From Incurvaria masculella (lineage: Eukaryota; Arthropoda; Insecta; Lepidoptera; Incurvariidae): DNA of 64,000 bases. The DNA lies in NCBI GenBank assembly GCA_946894095.1, contig OX335647.2:18122001-18186000 (forward strand), read 5' to 3'. Shown piece by piece: positions 20,104 to 30,989 of this stretch; position 1 is the stretch's first letter, and each line of letters begins with the position of its first letter. The translations under genes and the position numbers were made by a program. The notes under the pieces were generated by a model, which was given only the letters and a program-made list of their open reading frames with translations, was not told where the DNA came from and searched no databases.

Positions 20104-21954
20104 GTGACGGTTCGGAATTACGTGAAGAAGACTACTCGACAGCAATGGAGCGAGGCGAACTTGAAAAAAGCTATTGAAGATATCAAAACGGGAAAAATGA
20201 GCTGTAAGGCTGCTGCCATAAACTATAAAATTCCCCGTACAACTCTGCAAAGATTCATGAAGAAATCTGTTGAAAACCCAACGGTTCCAATAATATTAAA
20301 GAAAGTAGGTAACTTCAAACCGGTTTTTTCTGAGGAACAAGAGAAAGAACTTTGTGAATACCTTAAGGACATGAAAACGCGCTTGTTCGGCTTATCCATA
20401 AAAGAATTGCGCCAACTTGCGTATGAGTTGGCTGAAAAAAACAGCTTAACTCACAACTTTGACGAAGAAACTCGTATGGCGGGAGAGGACTGGGTCAAAA
20501 AATTCATGAAGAGGAACCCTACAATCACACTTCGAAAGCCGGAAGCCACGTCAGCAGCTCGAGCTCAAGGTTTCAATCGTGTGGCAGTGGGAAAATTCTT
20601 CGCCCTGCTGGAGGAATGCGTGGATAAATATAAAATAACAGCAAGCAAGATTTTCAATGTAGACGAGACCACAGTTGCGAAATCTTTGGGAAAGGTTTTG
20701 GCCAATAAGGGTAGAAAGCAAGTGGGATCTCTGTCATCTGCAGAGAGAGGACAGCTTTTGACTGTAGAAATATGTATGAGCGCTGATGGCTCCTACATGC
20801 CACCGATGTTCATCTTCCCAAGAGAAAGAATGAAGGTTGAATTGATGGACGGAGCACCACCCAATTCATGGAGCGAGTGCAATAAAAATGGATGGGTAAC
20901 AAAAGAACTCTTCCTCAAGTGATTTAAGCGATTTGTAGAATGGTTACATGCGAAAAAAGACGAACCAGTCCTGCTACTTCTAGATGGGCATGCAAGCCAC
21001 GTTAAAAATATTAAACTCATCGATTATGCAAGGGAAAACGGCGTAGTGATATTGTGCTTCCCTCCGCACTGCACACATCGTTTACAGCCATTAGACGTAT
21101 CGTTTATGAAGCCACTTTGCACATACTACGGAGAAGAGGTAAAAAAATGGCTAAGATCTCATCCTGGCAGAACAGTGACCCACTTCCAGGTAGCAGCGTT
21201 GTTCGGCAATGCCTATATGCGAGCTGCTACAATGTCGACTGCAATCAACGGGTTTCGCAAGACTGGAACATGGCCGGTAGACGGAAATGTATTCCAAGAC
21301 CATGACTTCCTACCTGCCGATACTACAAATCTGCCCAGAGGAGAAGAAGAAAGCGTGACTATAGAACAAAGACCTCAATCGCCACAGACGCCATCGAATT
21401 CAGAATTTTCACCTGCTGTAAACCCTGAAATAAACTCTCCACCAAGTCAAACAACACACGTGCCACGTCCAACCACCCTGGTGGCCGATTCCTCCTCGTC
21501 AATTCCAGGTCAGTCGTCTACACCATCGACGTCATTCAATAACTTCTCACCAACTCAGATCATGGCAGTCCCCAAGGCACCTGCTAAACAAAGGGCTTCT
21601 AAACGACGTGGGAAAACTGCGATAATAACAAGTTCACCATATAAAATGGAGCTAGAAACCCAATCAAAGGAGACAAGAAAACAAATAAAAAACATGGATA
21701 ACATGAAAACTATGAAAAATGCGAACAAACGCAAGAAAACAAAGAAGTCAAAAAAAGAAGAAATAGAGGATATTGAATCTACTGAAACCGAGGATGACGA
21801 AGAGTGTCTGTATTGTGGCGATTGGTATTCTCAGTCTACGGAAGGGTGGGTCTCGTGCAGAGCTTGTGGCAAATGGGCACACTGTTCTTGCGCAGGAGAA
21901 GACGACAACGACGAGCAGTCTACTCATATTTGTAATTTCTGTGCTAGATTTTAG
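20104..21954 (+). pseudogene. Pogo/Tigger-type DDE transposase with C-terminal PHD-like finger, one in-frame stop
   Basis: One continuous frame of 617 codons interrupted only by TGA at 20920-20922. N-terminus: Psq-type helix-turn-helix (WSEANLKKAIEDIKTGKMSC, then IPRTTLQRFM), then a CENP-B-type domain (EDWVKKFMKRNP). Catalytic core: NVDETTV (first Asp), LLLLDGHASHVKN (second Asp, after the stop), CFPPHCTHRLQPLDVSF (third Asp), the usual pogo arrangement. A linker rich in Ser/Pro and then Lys follows. The end is a Cys/His cluster (CLYCGDWYSQ...CRACGKWAHCSC...CNFC), PHD-like. The frame opens at GTG 20104 with no ATG. Codon ACG at 20107, just before VRNY, is where related proteins usually start with Met, so the start may also be lost. 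As it stands the copy probably encodes no active enzyme, though the damage is slight. Confidence 0.88.
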
Positions 21955-21983
21955 TGTTTTGGTATTTTGAATGAACGTATAAG

Positions 21984-22040
21984 TCCACTTGCCCATTATG
22001 CCCCGAGACCGGGGCATAATGGGCATAATGGGCAAGTGGA
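21984..22040. repeat. Subterminal hairpin of the pogo-like element
   Basis: CCACTTGCCCATTATGCCCC and GGGGCATAATGGG...CAAGTGG are inverted copies. The right arm has one extra CATAATGGG unit. It lies just past the transposase stop and repeats the GGGCAT theme of the termini. Confidence 0.8.
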
Positions 22041-22410
22041 AGGTTTATGTTTTTAATTGTCATTACTATGTTTTTCTCATTTTTATAACATTTTTAAAAT
22101 TTAAACTTATTAACGAATAAATGGTGTTATGAATATAAATTATTGAAGTTTCATTACACGTTTGCTTGAGATTGTATAAACGATCACCTTAAGGGGCCCC
22201 TAATGGCCCGGGTTCCCCTACGTGTTTACTGCCCGAGCAATACCTATAAAATCGGCAAGTTTTAGTTCGAAAGACGTAATAAATTTAGTTTTTTGGTAAA
22301 TAGTTTCAGAGCGTGTCATAATTCTTATGAATTATAAATAGTGATATTTGTAAAAAAACACCTTGCTTCTGTCTTTCAATACATATAATTTTCTGTTTAC
22401 ATTTTTGTGA

Positions 22411-22685
22411 AAAACCGGCCAAGTGCGAGTCGGACTCGCACACGAAGGGTTCCGTACCATCGTACAATATTTAACACAAAAAAATCACGTTTTTTGTATG
22501 TTAATTTTTATTATTTTTTTATTTTCCTATTTGTTGTTAAAGCGGCAAAATAAATACACACTCTATGAAAATTTCAGCTGCCTACCTATTACGGTTCATG
22601 AGATACGGTGACAGACGGACGGACGGACGGACGGACAGCGGAGGCTTAGTAATAGGGTTCCGTTTTTACCTTTTGGGTATACCCT
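22411..22685 (-). repeat. Repeat D, inverted copy
   Basis: Reads CCGGCCAAGTGCGAGTCGG first, then GGGTTCCGTACCATCG, ATGAGATACGGTGACAG, a (GGAC)n tract and AGGGTTCCGTTTTTACC, i.e. the inverse of the 15517-15798 copy. Confidence 0.8.
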
Positions 22686-23136
22686 AATAAAAACGAACGT
22701 GTAAGATTTTATAATGCGATAGAACAGTACCTATTTTGCGGAAGAAGGAAGTATGTGGGGTTTTGACGACCAGGGATTCCGATGAGAAGGCGCAGAACTG
22801 AACAATTAGGTGTCAAAGAAAGCATGTTTTTTTTAAATTGTTTACAAAGAGGAACAGACAGCGCAGTCCCCGAAGGCTTAGCCGCGGTGACAGATAGCTC
22901 CACCCCTGAGGGCGGGGCCGACACGGATTTCTACTTTGTTTGATCCGAGGACATTAATCACGCGGCTGGTTGCAGCTGCGCACGATTTTGTGACTGAAGG
23001 ACCAGCATATTTTGTATATCTGGTCGGTAATGGTTCGAAATCGTCGGTGTATATAATTGGCAATGTGTTATCTCACTTCGTCAAGTACTGTGGAAAGGCG
23101 ACTAAGCGATGTGTCGTTTATGGTTCGGGAACCACT

Positions 23137-23323
23137 CAGTGGCGTAGCATAGGTCACTAGCACCCGGTGCGGATTCCAAATTTGCTGCCCTCTTATTTTT
23201 GTGATTGATCATAAAATATGTCTTTTTACTCGCATTTTTTTCCGCCACCTGTGAAATGCCGCCCCCGTCAAAGTGCCGCCCGCTGCGGACCGCACCCTCC
23301 GACCCCCCATGCTACGCCACTGG
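23137..23323. mobile_element. Short MITE with CAGTGGCGTAGCAT ends
   Basis: CAGTGGCGTAGCATAGG at the left and CCCCCATGCTACGCCACTG at the right give 14 bp inverted termini around about 185 bp. Ends beginning CAGTGGCG are typical of hAT-like non-autonomous elements. Target duplication is not clear. Confidence 0.75.
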
Positions 23324-23389
23324 ATCCACTGCGTCTCCTAATTACTTTGGTCGGTTAGGGCTAATCTCAAATCTAATGTAATTAACATT

Positions 23390-23550
23390 GATCGAAGCGG
23401 CAATGAAAATTGTTCATGTTTTATATCCACTTTAATGTAAGCGTGCTAGGAAGGAAGCTCCTGGCATGTCGCCTAGTTCCCATGTAGTATGTTGGACTAA
23501 TATGATGACAGTTGGTGTGGTATTAGCTATCCTATCAAATAAAAAAGCTC
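23390..23550 (+). mobile_element. SINE body fragment
   Basis: GATCGAAGCGGCAATGAAAA through CCTAGTTCCCATGTAGTATG and GGTGTGGTATTAGCTATCC, the 3' half of the shared SINE body. Confidence 0.7.
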
Positions 23551-23587
23551 TCCTAAATAAAAAAGCTAACATTAGTTACATAAGTGA

Positions 23588-23990
23588 GCGGTTCGTAGCT
23601 TAGTGGCGCGGGCACTTGCCTTTCATGCCAGAGGTCTGGGTTCATATCCCTGCCCCGCTCATGGACTACTTTATTTCTCTGTCTGAGTTAGATAAGTACA
23701 GGCCATCATGAATGCGAGCTGTTCCATGGTTCGGAATCCATGTAAAACTGTATGTCCCCTTCCCCTACTAGGTGGTAAGGTCCAGCCCGCACGCGTTGTT
23801 ACCATCGCATTGGATGACAAAAAATATGGTCGAACCGGCAATAAAAAATGTCCGTGTTTTCCATCCAGTTCAATGTAGACGTGCTTATAAAGGGAAGGCC
23901 CTGGCATGGCACCTAATTCCTTCGGGACTGCGGTGTGTTATCATGACGGTGGGTGTGATATTAGCCATCCATGTTCAGTCACGCATAAAA
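23588..23990 (+). mobile_element. SINE with tRNA-like head, full length
   Basis: Best tRNA-headed copy in the window. A box GTAGCTTAGTGGCGCGGG, B box GGGTTCATATCCC, CTGAGTTAGATAAG, GCGAGCTGTTCCATGGTTCGG, then the same body as the 5S-headed copies (CCCCTACTAGGTGG, TGTCCGTGTTTTCCATCC, GGCATGGCACCTAATTCC) and a 3' end GCCATCCATGTTCAGTCAC. Confidence 0.88.
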
Positions 23991-24302
23991 ACGTATTTCG
24001 GCGCACTCCAGCGCTCACAGTTTTTCAATATTGTTTCAATTCTCCGTTATATTTTTTCGTTTCCGCGCGAAGTCAATGCAAAGAGCGGGAGGAAAGCAAA
24101 TCCTTTGATTGCGAGCTCGCCCGCCGATATATTCCTCCGCCGCGCCATTCCCTTTGATGTTCGCCAGAACCTCCAATCACGCCATTTATTGTGCGCATAT
24201 ATTGTGCGCACGACTCGTATAGTTTATTTTATTTACAATCCACGCCCGCTGAAAGTCATACCTTGCTAACATTTACACTAATGTTACAAGTGGTAATGTA
24301 AA

Positions 24303-25062
24303 GGTACAAATTTTGTCCACTTTCACACAAGTTCCATATTTCTTTTTATTTACTTGGGTTTGCGCTGTCGATTTGCTTTAAGGAAATAAATAACTAAATA
24401 TGAACGTTTTTGTGAAGTCGATTACAGTAAAGCTTCAGTTGTTAAAAATTGAGAAAATATTGAGCTTATAGAACGCACGTTTGCGAAGGTACACATCTCC
24501 ATTTTGTCCAAAATACTTTTATAATCATCGAAATATAAAATATTTCTAAAAGGACCTTTTTTACCCTTCAAATCTATTTTTTCTGTTATCTTTGTAGTAT
24601 TTAGAAGAATGAAATAAAAAACCTTAAACCTTTCAGCCATAACGAGGTACACATCCCCCTAGCTATTAAAAAATCTTCTTTTTTTATTCTTTTCACAAAA
24701 TCAGACTAGTCGTACCTTGCCGAACGGGGACGGGGCGCGCGAAACGTGCGTACCCGCCCGCTGACATGATGGCACTGGCTAGCTTCCGCCGCGCGTATTC
24801 TTGACTTTACGCTATGGTATAAAGGCGCCTTAAGAAAAAGGTCCACATTAATGTATAAAAACCAGTCGACAATGAAATAACCTGTATTTATGTGTACAAC
24901 TAAAAATTTTACTGCTAAAATTGTAGTGCACATGCAAATGCTATTTCATTGTTGACTGTTATTTTACACTTTTTCTTAAAGAAAAATCGTCAGCGCAAAC
25001 CGAACCAAACAAAAAAAATATGGAACTTGTGTGAAAGTGGACAACATTTTTACCTTTTCTGG
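24303..25062. mobile_element. Fold-back element, ~760 bp with ~85 bp inverted arms
   Basis: Left arm reads TTGTCCACTTTCACACAAGT, TCCATATTTCTTTTTATTTA and GGTTTGCGCTGTCGATTT. The right arm (24969-25060) is the inverse, with AAATCGTCAGCGCAAACC, ATGGAACTTGTGTGAAAGTG and GACAACATTTTTACC. The interior has no coding capacity; small ORFs are ignored. Confidence 0.8.
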
Positions 25063-25064
25063 AA

Positions 25065-26200
25065 GCTTGTGGAATAATGAAGTTATTTCTATAATTTGTT
25101 TGCCACATGAAATACTTTTTTTTAGTAATCCTCTTTGATTTAAGTAAATGTGGTTTTTTTTTAAACAAACTGTCATATATGACCCTTTATTTCTGAGATT
25201 ATGAATATTTTGAATGTATTTTTTTTTAAATAGTCTCTCATTTATCAGTTATTAGAAAATCGCCGATAAAATTCCCAGAGTGTAGTAGTTATTTTACAAT
25301 CATCACTTTTTCATAATAACACAGAACATTTAAAAATAAACTTAAAACTCAAATAACTCAAAAACTATTGATTTTAAACCCCCAGTTAACGTGGCAAAAT
25401 TTGTTGAAAATTAGCTCTATACTGACTCCTTAGAAAGAATGTATCGAATAACTAAACACCCTGAATTTTAAATTAAATACGGATGTTGTACCGAGCCTAC
25501 TATGGTTAGAAATAAAAAAAAACGGGGGCAAAACTTGCCATAACTACTAAAGTGAATTTACGTTATCCTCATAGGAATGTATAACCAATAGGTAGGTGGG
25601 CAAAAAAACAAGCGATTTGGCTCGTGCCAGTCCGCGCTGCCTCCGCGCTTTCCAAGTGAACACGCTGTCGTGATGTGATAGGGTTGAGTCGGAAAAAGAA
25701 ATCGATGGAAAATAGCTCATATTTGAATGCCGATAAGACCATTCACTCATTTCTAACGAACGTTGCAAGTACGAATTTATGACGTGCCTTTTAAGGGTTT
25801 CACCGTGAAGTAATGGCGTGAAAGCACACTACGTAATGGTACTCGTACTAACTTCAGCGATGACGATTTAGTTCTTTATTTTACCGGGGATGCATTAGCG
25901 AACCATCTATTGCCATGTTGTGATGGTCGAACCTACTATTTTCAAATGAACACGTGCCTATGTTAAACAATTTAAATGATAAATCACAATGTTTTCACAT
26001 TTTTGTCCTTCTGATATCACTCATTCTTTCTACTGAAGTTGAAATTTATTTGCGGTTTTTTTTTTGCGAGATTTTCGGGATATCACTCGTACTTCTGTCA
26101 TACCCAATTTTTCGTTCCTTAGATTAGTGTTGGAACTAGCATAAGCACACTGTTATAAACTGACATGCGAGCTGATGGTTTAACTCGGTTAGGTATTAGA
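25065..26200. other. Intergenic, no gene supported
   Basis: AT-rich. A motif near 25405-25465 (ATTAGCTCTATACTGACTCC, CACCCTGAATTTTAAA) has the look of a repeat but has no second copy here. A GC-richer patch near 25610-25680 has no supported ORF. Confidence 0.3.
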
Positions 26201-26201
26201 C

Positions 26202-26760
26202 TAGGAGGTCGCGACAAAAATGGTAACGAAAACGTAAATGGCTGAAACTGGGTTCACGGGATAAAGTACAACCCTCTGAAGCTAAATGTGTCAGTCTGCC
26301 TGTTCCAAGTGGTTGCGTTACTTAGATAAGGCGCCTGAAAAAGTAGTTGTGGTGACAAAACATACATATGATAAGGTAAATGGATGCAAATGACGAAGCA
26401 TGAAAGTATCAATACATACTTGCCTAGCAATACAAAAACTGAACAAATCTTTGGTTGAATTTAGTAGTTATAGGCGATTTAGGTTTCAGATATAACTTTA
26501 GGTATATTTAAGTATTTAATTAAGTAACCGTCTGGTTACTGTTGTATAATTAATAGGTATCAATGTTTCCAGGTAATCAGTATATTCATCAGCAGGTACA
26601 TACCAGCATCTATTTTATATAGCCAATCTAGAAAACGCAACCACTTGGCACGGGCAGACCGACATATTTAGCATCAGAGGGTTGGTCTCTAACATGTGAA
26701 CCCAGATTCAGCCATTTACCTTATCGTGACCAAAAATGTCGTGACATCCCGGAATATATG
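26202..26760 (+). mobile_element. MITE F with ~110 bp terminal inverted repeats (copy 1)
   Basis: Left end AGGAGGTCGCGACAAAAATG...GGTAAC...AACCCTCTGAAGCTAAATGT...CCAAGTGGTTGCG. Right end is its inverse: GCAACCACTTGGCACGGGCA...TTTAGCATCAGAGGGTTGG...CAAAAATGTCGTGACATCC. About 320 bp lies between. Copies: 49588-50142 and a half copy at 56794-57018. Confidence 0.85.
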
Positions 26761-26769
26761 TCGTGATGC

Positions 26770-27250
26770 CATTTACTCTATTCGCAGCACTCACTTTTAC
26801 CTTTAGCCGATGTCAAATTTTCAAGCATTGGATAGTAACACATAAGAAATCATTGACCTAGATCGGCGAAAATATGTGAGGAAATTCCATCAGTTCTGCA
26901 CCAAGGTAAGCGTACACGAAATATAATAATGAAATTGTTCCTTGAAAGGTCGAAGAACATTTTTATAGTTGAGGGCCCACTTATAAATTAGTTGTATCAT
27001 CTGCGAAATAGGTACAAGTTTGTGCTAAATAAGATTTGTCATTGAAAAGTTCTCTCTCAATTGCAAGAATATTGTTTATTTACATATCTACATTTTACTA
27101 AGTAATTGGCAGTTTTTGAGTATAAATTATGTATGTAGATCATAATGCAAAATAGTCTATCTTTAATTTCTTCCATGAGTCGATTTAAGAGAGTCGTTAC
27201 CCTGTCAATTCCCCATAGTAGTATGGGGATAACTGTTTCCATGCTCTTAA
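26770..27250. other. Intergenic, no gene supported
   Basis: No ORF or repeat landmark recognised. Confidence 0.3.
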
Positions 27251-27254
27251 TGTT

Positions 27255-27420
27255 TTACTAGGCTTTTGAAAGAAGAAAGAAATAAAGAAAAAAAGAAAGA
27301 AAATACGTTTATTTTTTCTCAACACAACTTAGAACACTTACAAAATTCAAAATACACATTTGTGGGGAAAAAAAAGGAGCCAGCTCAGCATTTTGTGCTG
27401 CAGGTCCCTCTTGATGAGTG
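27255..27420 (-). repeat. Possible LINE 3' tail, inverted
   Basis: On the minus strand, a 3' UTR-like sequence (TTTGAATTTTGTAAGTGTTC) carries AATAAA and ends in a (TTTC)n-rich tail. The form suits a retroposed 3' end. No coding part remains. Confidence 0.35.
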
Positions 27421-27960
27421 AACTACAGCGCTGATTTTACGCTGGTCCGGACACACTTACGACTAACATAAGGTGAGAGCAACAGCTGTTTGTCGTGAGT
27501 GAGGAAACATAATACATAAAACCAGAAAAAATACAGTAAGTAAACCCTTAAAAAAATGTTAACATAGACCAATTAGTTAAATTGTTGTCAAAGAGAACAC
27601 ATGAGAGAAAAAAAATACTTTACTCAATTAAAGAAAAACACAAAAATACGATCACACGAACTATTTAACAACACAATTAAATTCAATTACAAGATACAAT
27701 TTTATCTTATATAACACGTAAAACATTTTTGAAATGTTGGAATCTGAAATATATTGTAGAAATCTATGTCTGCACGTGTTAATTTTTTTAATACACCTTT
27801 TAGATTAAAAAAAAATATTGTCTAATAAACATTGATGAAAAGTTGTCTTTTTTACGTTCTTTAATTTTTTTTTCCTGAAAAATACAGATATTTGCAAAAA
27901 AATCAAATACATATGGACATGGTATGAGGCTTTCTCAAGTAATAAATAAAAATAAAAAAA
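27420..27960. other. Intergenic, no gene supported
   Basis: AT-rich with no recognised feature. Confidence 0.3.
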
Positions 27961-28145
27961 TCTGACAACGTTTAAGGGTAGGGAAACGTTAGGACCTGGA
28001 ATACGATTTCGCTATTTTAACGGTTGGCGCCGTGCAAAATTGTGCCTTAGCCAATGGACAAAGAATGCAGTTCTTGAAATTTTCAAATCTTAGATTTCCT
28101 GTGACTTCACGACAGCCTTAACCATTTTTAATTATTTAACCTCTT

Positions 28146-28936
28146 TAAGCCTGGTTTTCACCAAGTGCTGATTTATTTTATTTGCTGATTTTTTATGGTA
28201 TTGATAGCAAGTTGCTAAGAAAGGCCCTTAATATGTGGCGATTAAGCTAATCAGGATTATGTGAAAAAGGCCCTAAGCCTGGTTTTCACCAAGTGCTGAT
28301 TTTTTATAGACACTTAAGGTGGCCCAACCCGGCGGGCCTAACTTATTCGCGGGCACGGTACAAAACCGTGCTGTTGCGCTCTGGGACCTTCTCTGTTTCA
28401 AAGAATAAGACAGGCTCCGTGATGAGGAAGATGCAACATGTCCACAAAAAAGGCAATGTGCATAGTGTATGATTTGGTAAGATTTACGAAAATTTTAATT
28501 TCAAAACGACTTATAGCTAAAAGTAAACCACGACCGCTGTAGTCAAAAATCTAACAAAAACCAATTAGATCATAAATCTTGATTAAACAAGCTATGTCTG
28601 ATGACTAATCTTTTTACGATGTTCTTACTTTATCATTGCGTAATCCACCTCCAAAGTTATTGTATAAAACGCGCGAAAAATTCGAACTTTCGGACCTTAT
28701 AACTTAGAAACCAAACACAATTTTACAATGCCAATGGTTATCAGACATCTAGTTCGATCAAATAAAGCTATTTTGGGCAAAATTTTGGATCTCTGACAAG
28801 AAATATGGGCGTGATCTTCTTTCCCCTTTTGTATGGGGAGATGAGCGGGATGGGCCACCTTAAAGGGCCTTTATTACTAAGGTGCTGATTATGTTGCACT
28901 GGTATTGATTGCAAGCTATGTGGCAGTAGGCCCTAA
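28146..28936. mobile_element. Family B elements hosting a complete MITE A (copy 4)
   Basis: AAGCCTGGTTTTCACCAAGTG at 28146 and again at 28274 marks family B, which resumes at 28864 (AAAGGGCCTTTATTACTAAG, GGTATTGATTGCAAGC) and ends near 28936. Between TTAA 28314-28317 and TTAA 28860-28863 is a complete MITE A in inverted orientation. Confidence 0.82.
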
Positions 28937-28939
28937 ACG

Positions 28940-29450
28940 TTATTGTTATCTCCATTCAAAGTTATACCCTAACCGCGATATTCAGAAAATGTCGGTACAT
29001 GCCTACTAACTTATTTGAACGATCCTGCGGCAGTCTTTCACTGGCGGTTTTGTTACGAGATTTATTTATACAAAAAGACGGACAATATAGGCAAAAGAAG
29101 ATGTAAGAAAAGATAAGAAAAATAAAGAAGAAATAAGAAATATAATATAATCCCCTTTTTCTGGTCTATTTCGACATGCATGAGAAAACTTTTCATTTGT
29201 ACCAAAACCTAAACACGTCCGTTTTATTGTTCTATACTAATTCTCAATCTAGAACGGTATTGTGCTGAAGAACTTACTTTGTGAAACTGTTAAATATAAT
29301 TCCTATTGAAAATAAATTAAAGAATTGTAATATTACCTGTTGAATTGCATTGAAGTTTTTTCGGTAGCTGACTGGAAGAACTCGGATCTAAAGCAAAAAA
29401 AATATCGTATATTTTCCATTACACAAAACTTTTTCAACGCTAAATATCAT
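28940..29450. other. Intergenic, no gene supported
   Basis: AT-rich, purine-rich around 29095-29150. No gene recognised. Confidence 0.3.
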
Positions 29451-29456
29451 GTACAA

Positions 29457-29538
29457 TTCTGCCCTCTTTATTCAAAAGGCGGGAACTACATATTAGGCAA
29501 TTGTGTAGTTACCGCCTTTTGAAAAAGGAGGGCAGAAT
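29457..29538. repeat. Near-perfect hairpin
   Basis: ATTCTGCCCTCTTTATTCAA...AGGCGG and CCGCCTTTTGAAAAAGGAGG...GCAGAAT are inverted copies with arms of about 30 bp, and the short loop side also pairs (AACTACA/TGTAGTT). Probably a tiny fold-back MITE. Confidence 0.8.
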
Positions 29539-29599
29539 TTATTTAAATTAATTTAAAATTAATATATATGACGGTGAATACAATTGAAATCCTAAAATG

Positions 29600-30240
29600 G
29601 TTAATCTTAGGAAGTATCTCGCGTAGGTTTGTACGACTCACCCAAAAAGTAAATTATGATTAGGATCGTAAAATTTTCCGCCGAAATTCTGTACCCCATC
29701 GCGAACGCCGCGCCGCCGAACCGTCTCGGCACCACCGCTCCCCCGCCGAACGCTTCAATAACACCGTGTCGACTGAAAGCACTACTCATGACGTGACGCC
29801 TCTCGCGAACTGCCTTGGTGACGTTGACGGGACGTCGCGCCATCACGCCATTTGGTACCAAGAGAGATCTGAGCCCTTAGTCCGACTTGTCACTTCGGCT
29901 AAATTATTTCATGGATAAAAAGTAGCCCACATGACTGTTCCAAAATAGGGTCAAACTGGTGCAGGACAATGCATCCATCTACCAAATTTAATCAAGATCG
30001 TTCGAGCCGAAATAGCACATCCTGATGAATGAGAAACATCAAATAATTCCCATTTAGAGCTTTAAAACGAAATATCTTATAAAACAAAGCAACTTACTCC
30101 ATGAACAACCCTTACACATTTATTATTATCATACACATATATTAATTATTATTGCTGTTATGTTATTCACGTTATTATAAATGAACCAAAACAATAAAAA
30201 AAGGACCAATTACCAAGGACTAAATAATTCGTTATAATTA
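29600..30240. repeat. GC-rich segment followed by a family G copy
   Basis: 29690-29860 is GC-rich (CGCCGCGCCGCCGAACC) with no supported ORF. 29880-30080 repeats the family G block from 2220 (AATGCATCCATCTACCAAATT, TCGAGCCGAAATAGCACATC). The rest is AT-rich. Confidence 0.4.
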
Positions 30241-30304
30241 ACAGGTAAGTAACCTATCTATATAATTAAAATAAAAATGAAGTATCTTTTTGTACGTGTA
30301 ACTC

Positions 30305-30854
30305 TTAAGGCGGCCCATCCCGCTCATCTCCCCATACAAAAGGGGAAAGAAGATCACGCCCATATTTCTTGTCAGAGATCCAAAATTTTTCTCAAAATAG
30401 CTTTATTTGATCGAACTAGATGTCTGATGACCATTGGCATTGTAAAATTGTGTTTGGTTTCTAAGTTATAAGGTCCGAAAGTTCGAATTTTTCGCGCGTT
30501 TTATACAATAACTTTGGAGGTGGATTACGCAATGATAAAGTAAGAACATTTTAAAAAGGTTAGTCATCAGACATAGCTTATTTAATCAAGATTTATAATC
30601 TATTTGGTTTTTGTTGGATTTTTGACTACAGCGGTTGTGGTTTACTTTTAGCTATAAGTCGTTTAGAAATTAAAAATTTCGTAAATCTTACCAAATCATA
30701 CACTATGCACATTGTCTTTTTTGTAGACATGTTGCATCTTCCTTATCACGGAGCCTGTCTTATTCTTTGAAACAGAGAAGGTCCCAGAGCGCAACAGCAC
30801 GGTTTTGTACCGTTCCCGCGTATGAGTTAGGCCCGCCGGGTTGGGCCACCTTAA
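30305..30854 (+). mobile_element. MITE A copy 5, complete
   Basis: Complete between TTAA 30305-30308 and TTAA 30851-30854. Left terminal repeat has one substitution (GGCGGCCCATCCCG). Confidence 0.9.
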
Positions 30855-30989
30855 CCAAAAAAAAACCTACCAATAACTAACTTTGGGCCTATATTACTTC
30901 AAGTACAATGCGTTTTTAACAAATCACTAGTGGCTTGAAAATTCGCCAAACGGATACAACCGTCAATGACGTCACGCGCCTGCCCGTGC

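Larger units (their letters stand above)
19960..22220 (+). mobile_element. Pogo-like DNA transposon with TA target duplication
   Basis: TA|GGGGAACCCGGGGCAT at 19960-19977 and the inverted ATGGCCCGGGTTCCCC|TA ending at 22220 define terminal inverted repeats of at least 12 perfect bases flanked by TA, the Tc1/mariner-superfamily target. Subterminal GGGCATA/GGGCACC-type motifs repeat at both ends, and a long hairpin sits at 21984-22040. The interior encodes a nearly intact transposase on the plus strand. An adjacent C-run lies at about 20006-20019. The element sits between the candidate B3GLCT first exon and the intergenic repeat field. Confidence 0.9.

Noticed and set aside
22619..22640. CRISPR-like or regulatory short repeats at the (GGAC)n tract
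   Set aside because: A simple microsatellite that is part of repeat D; no spacers, and the genome is eukaryotic.
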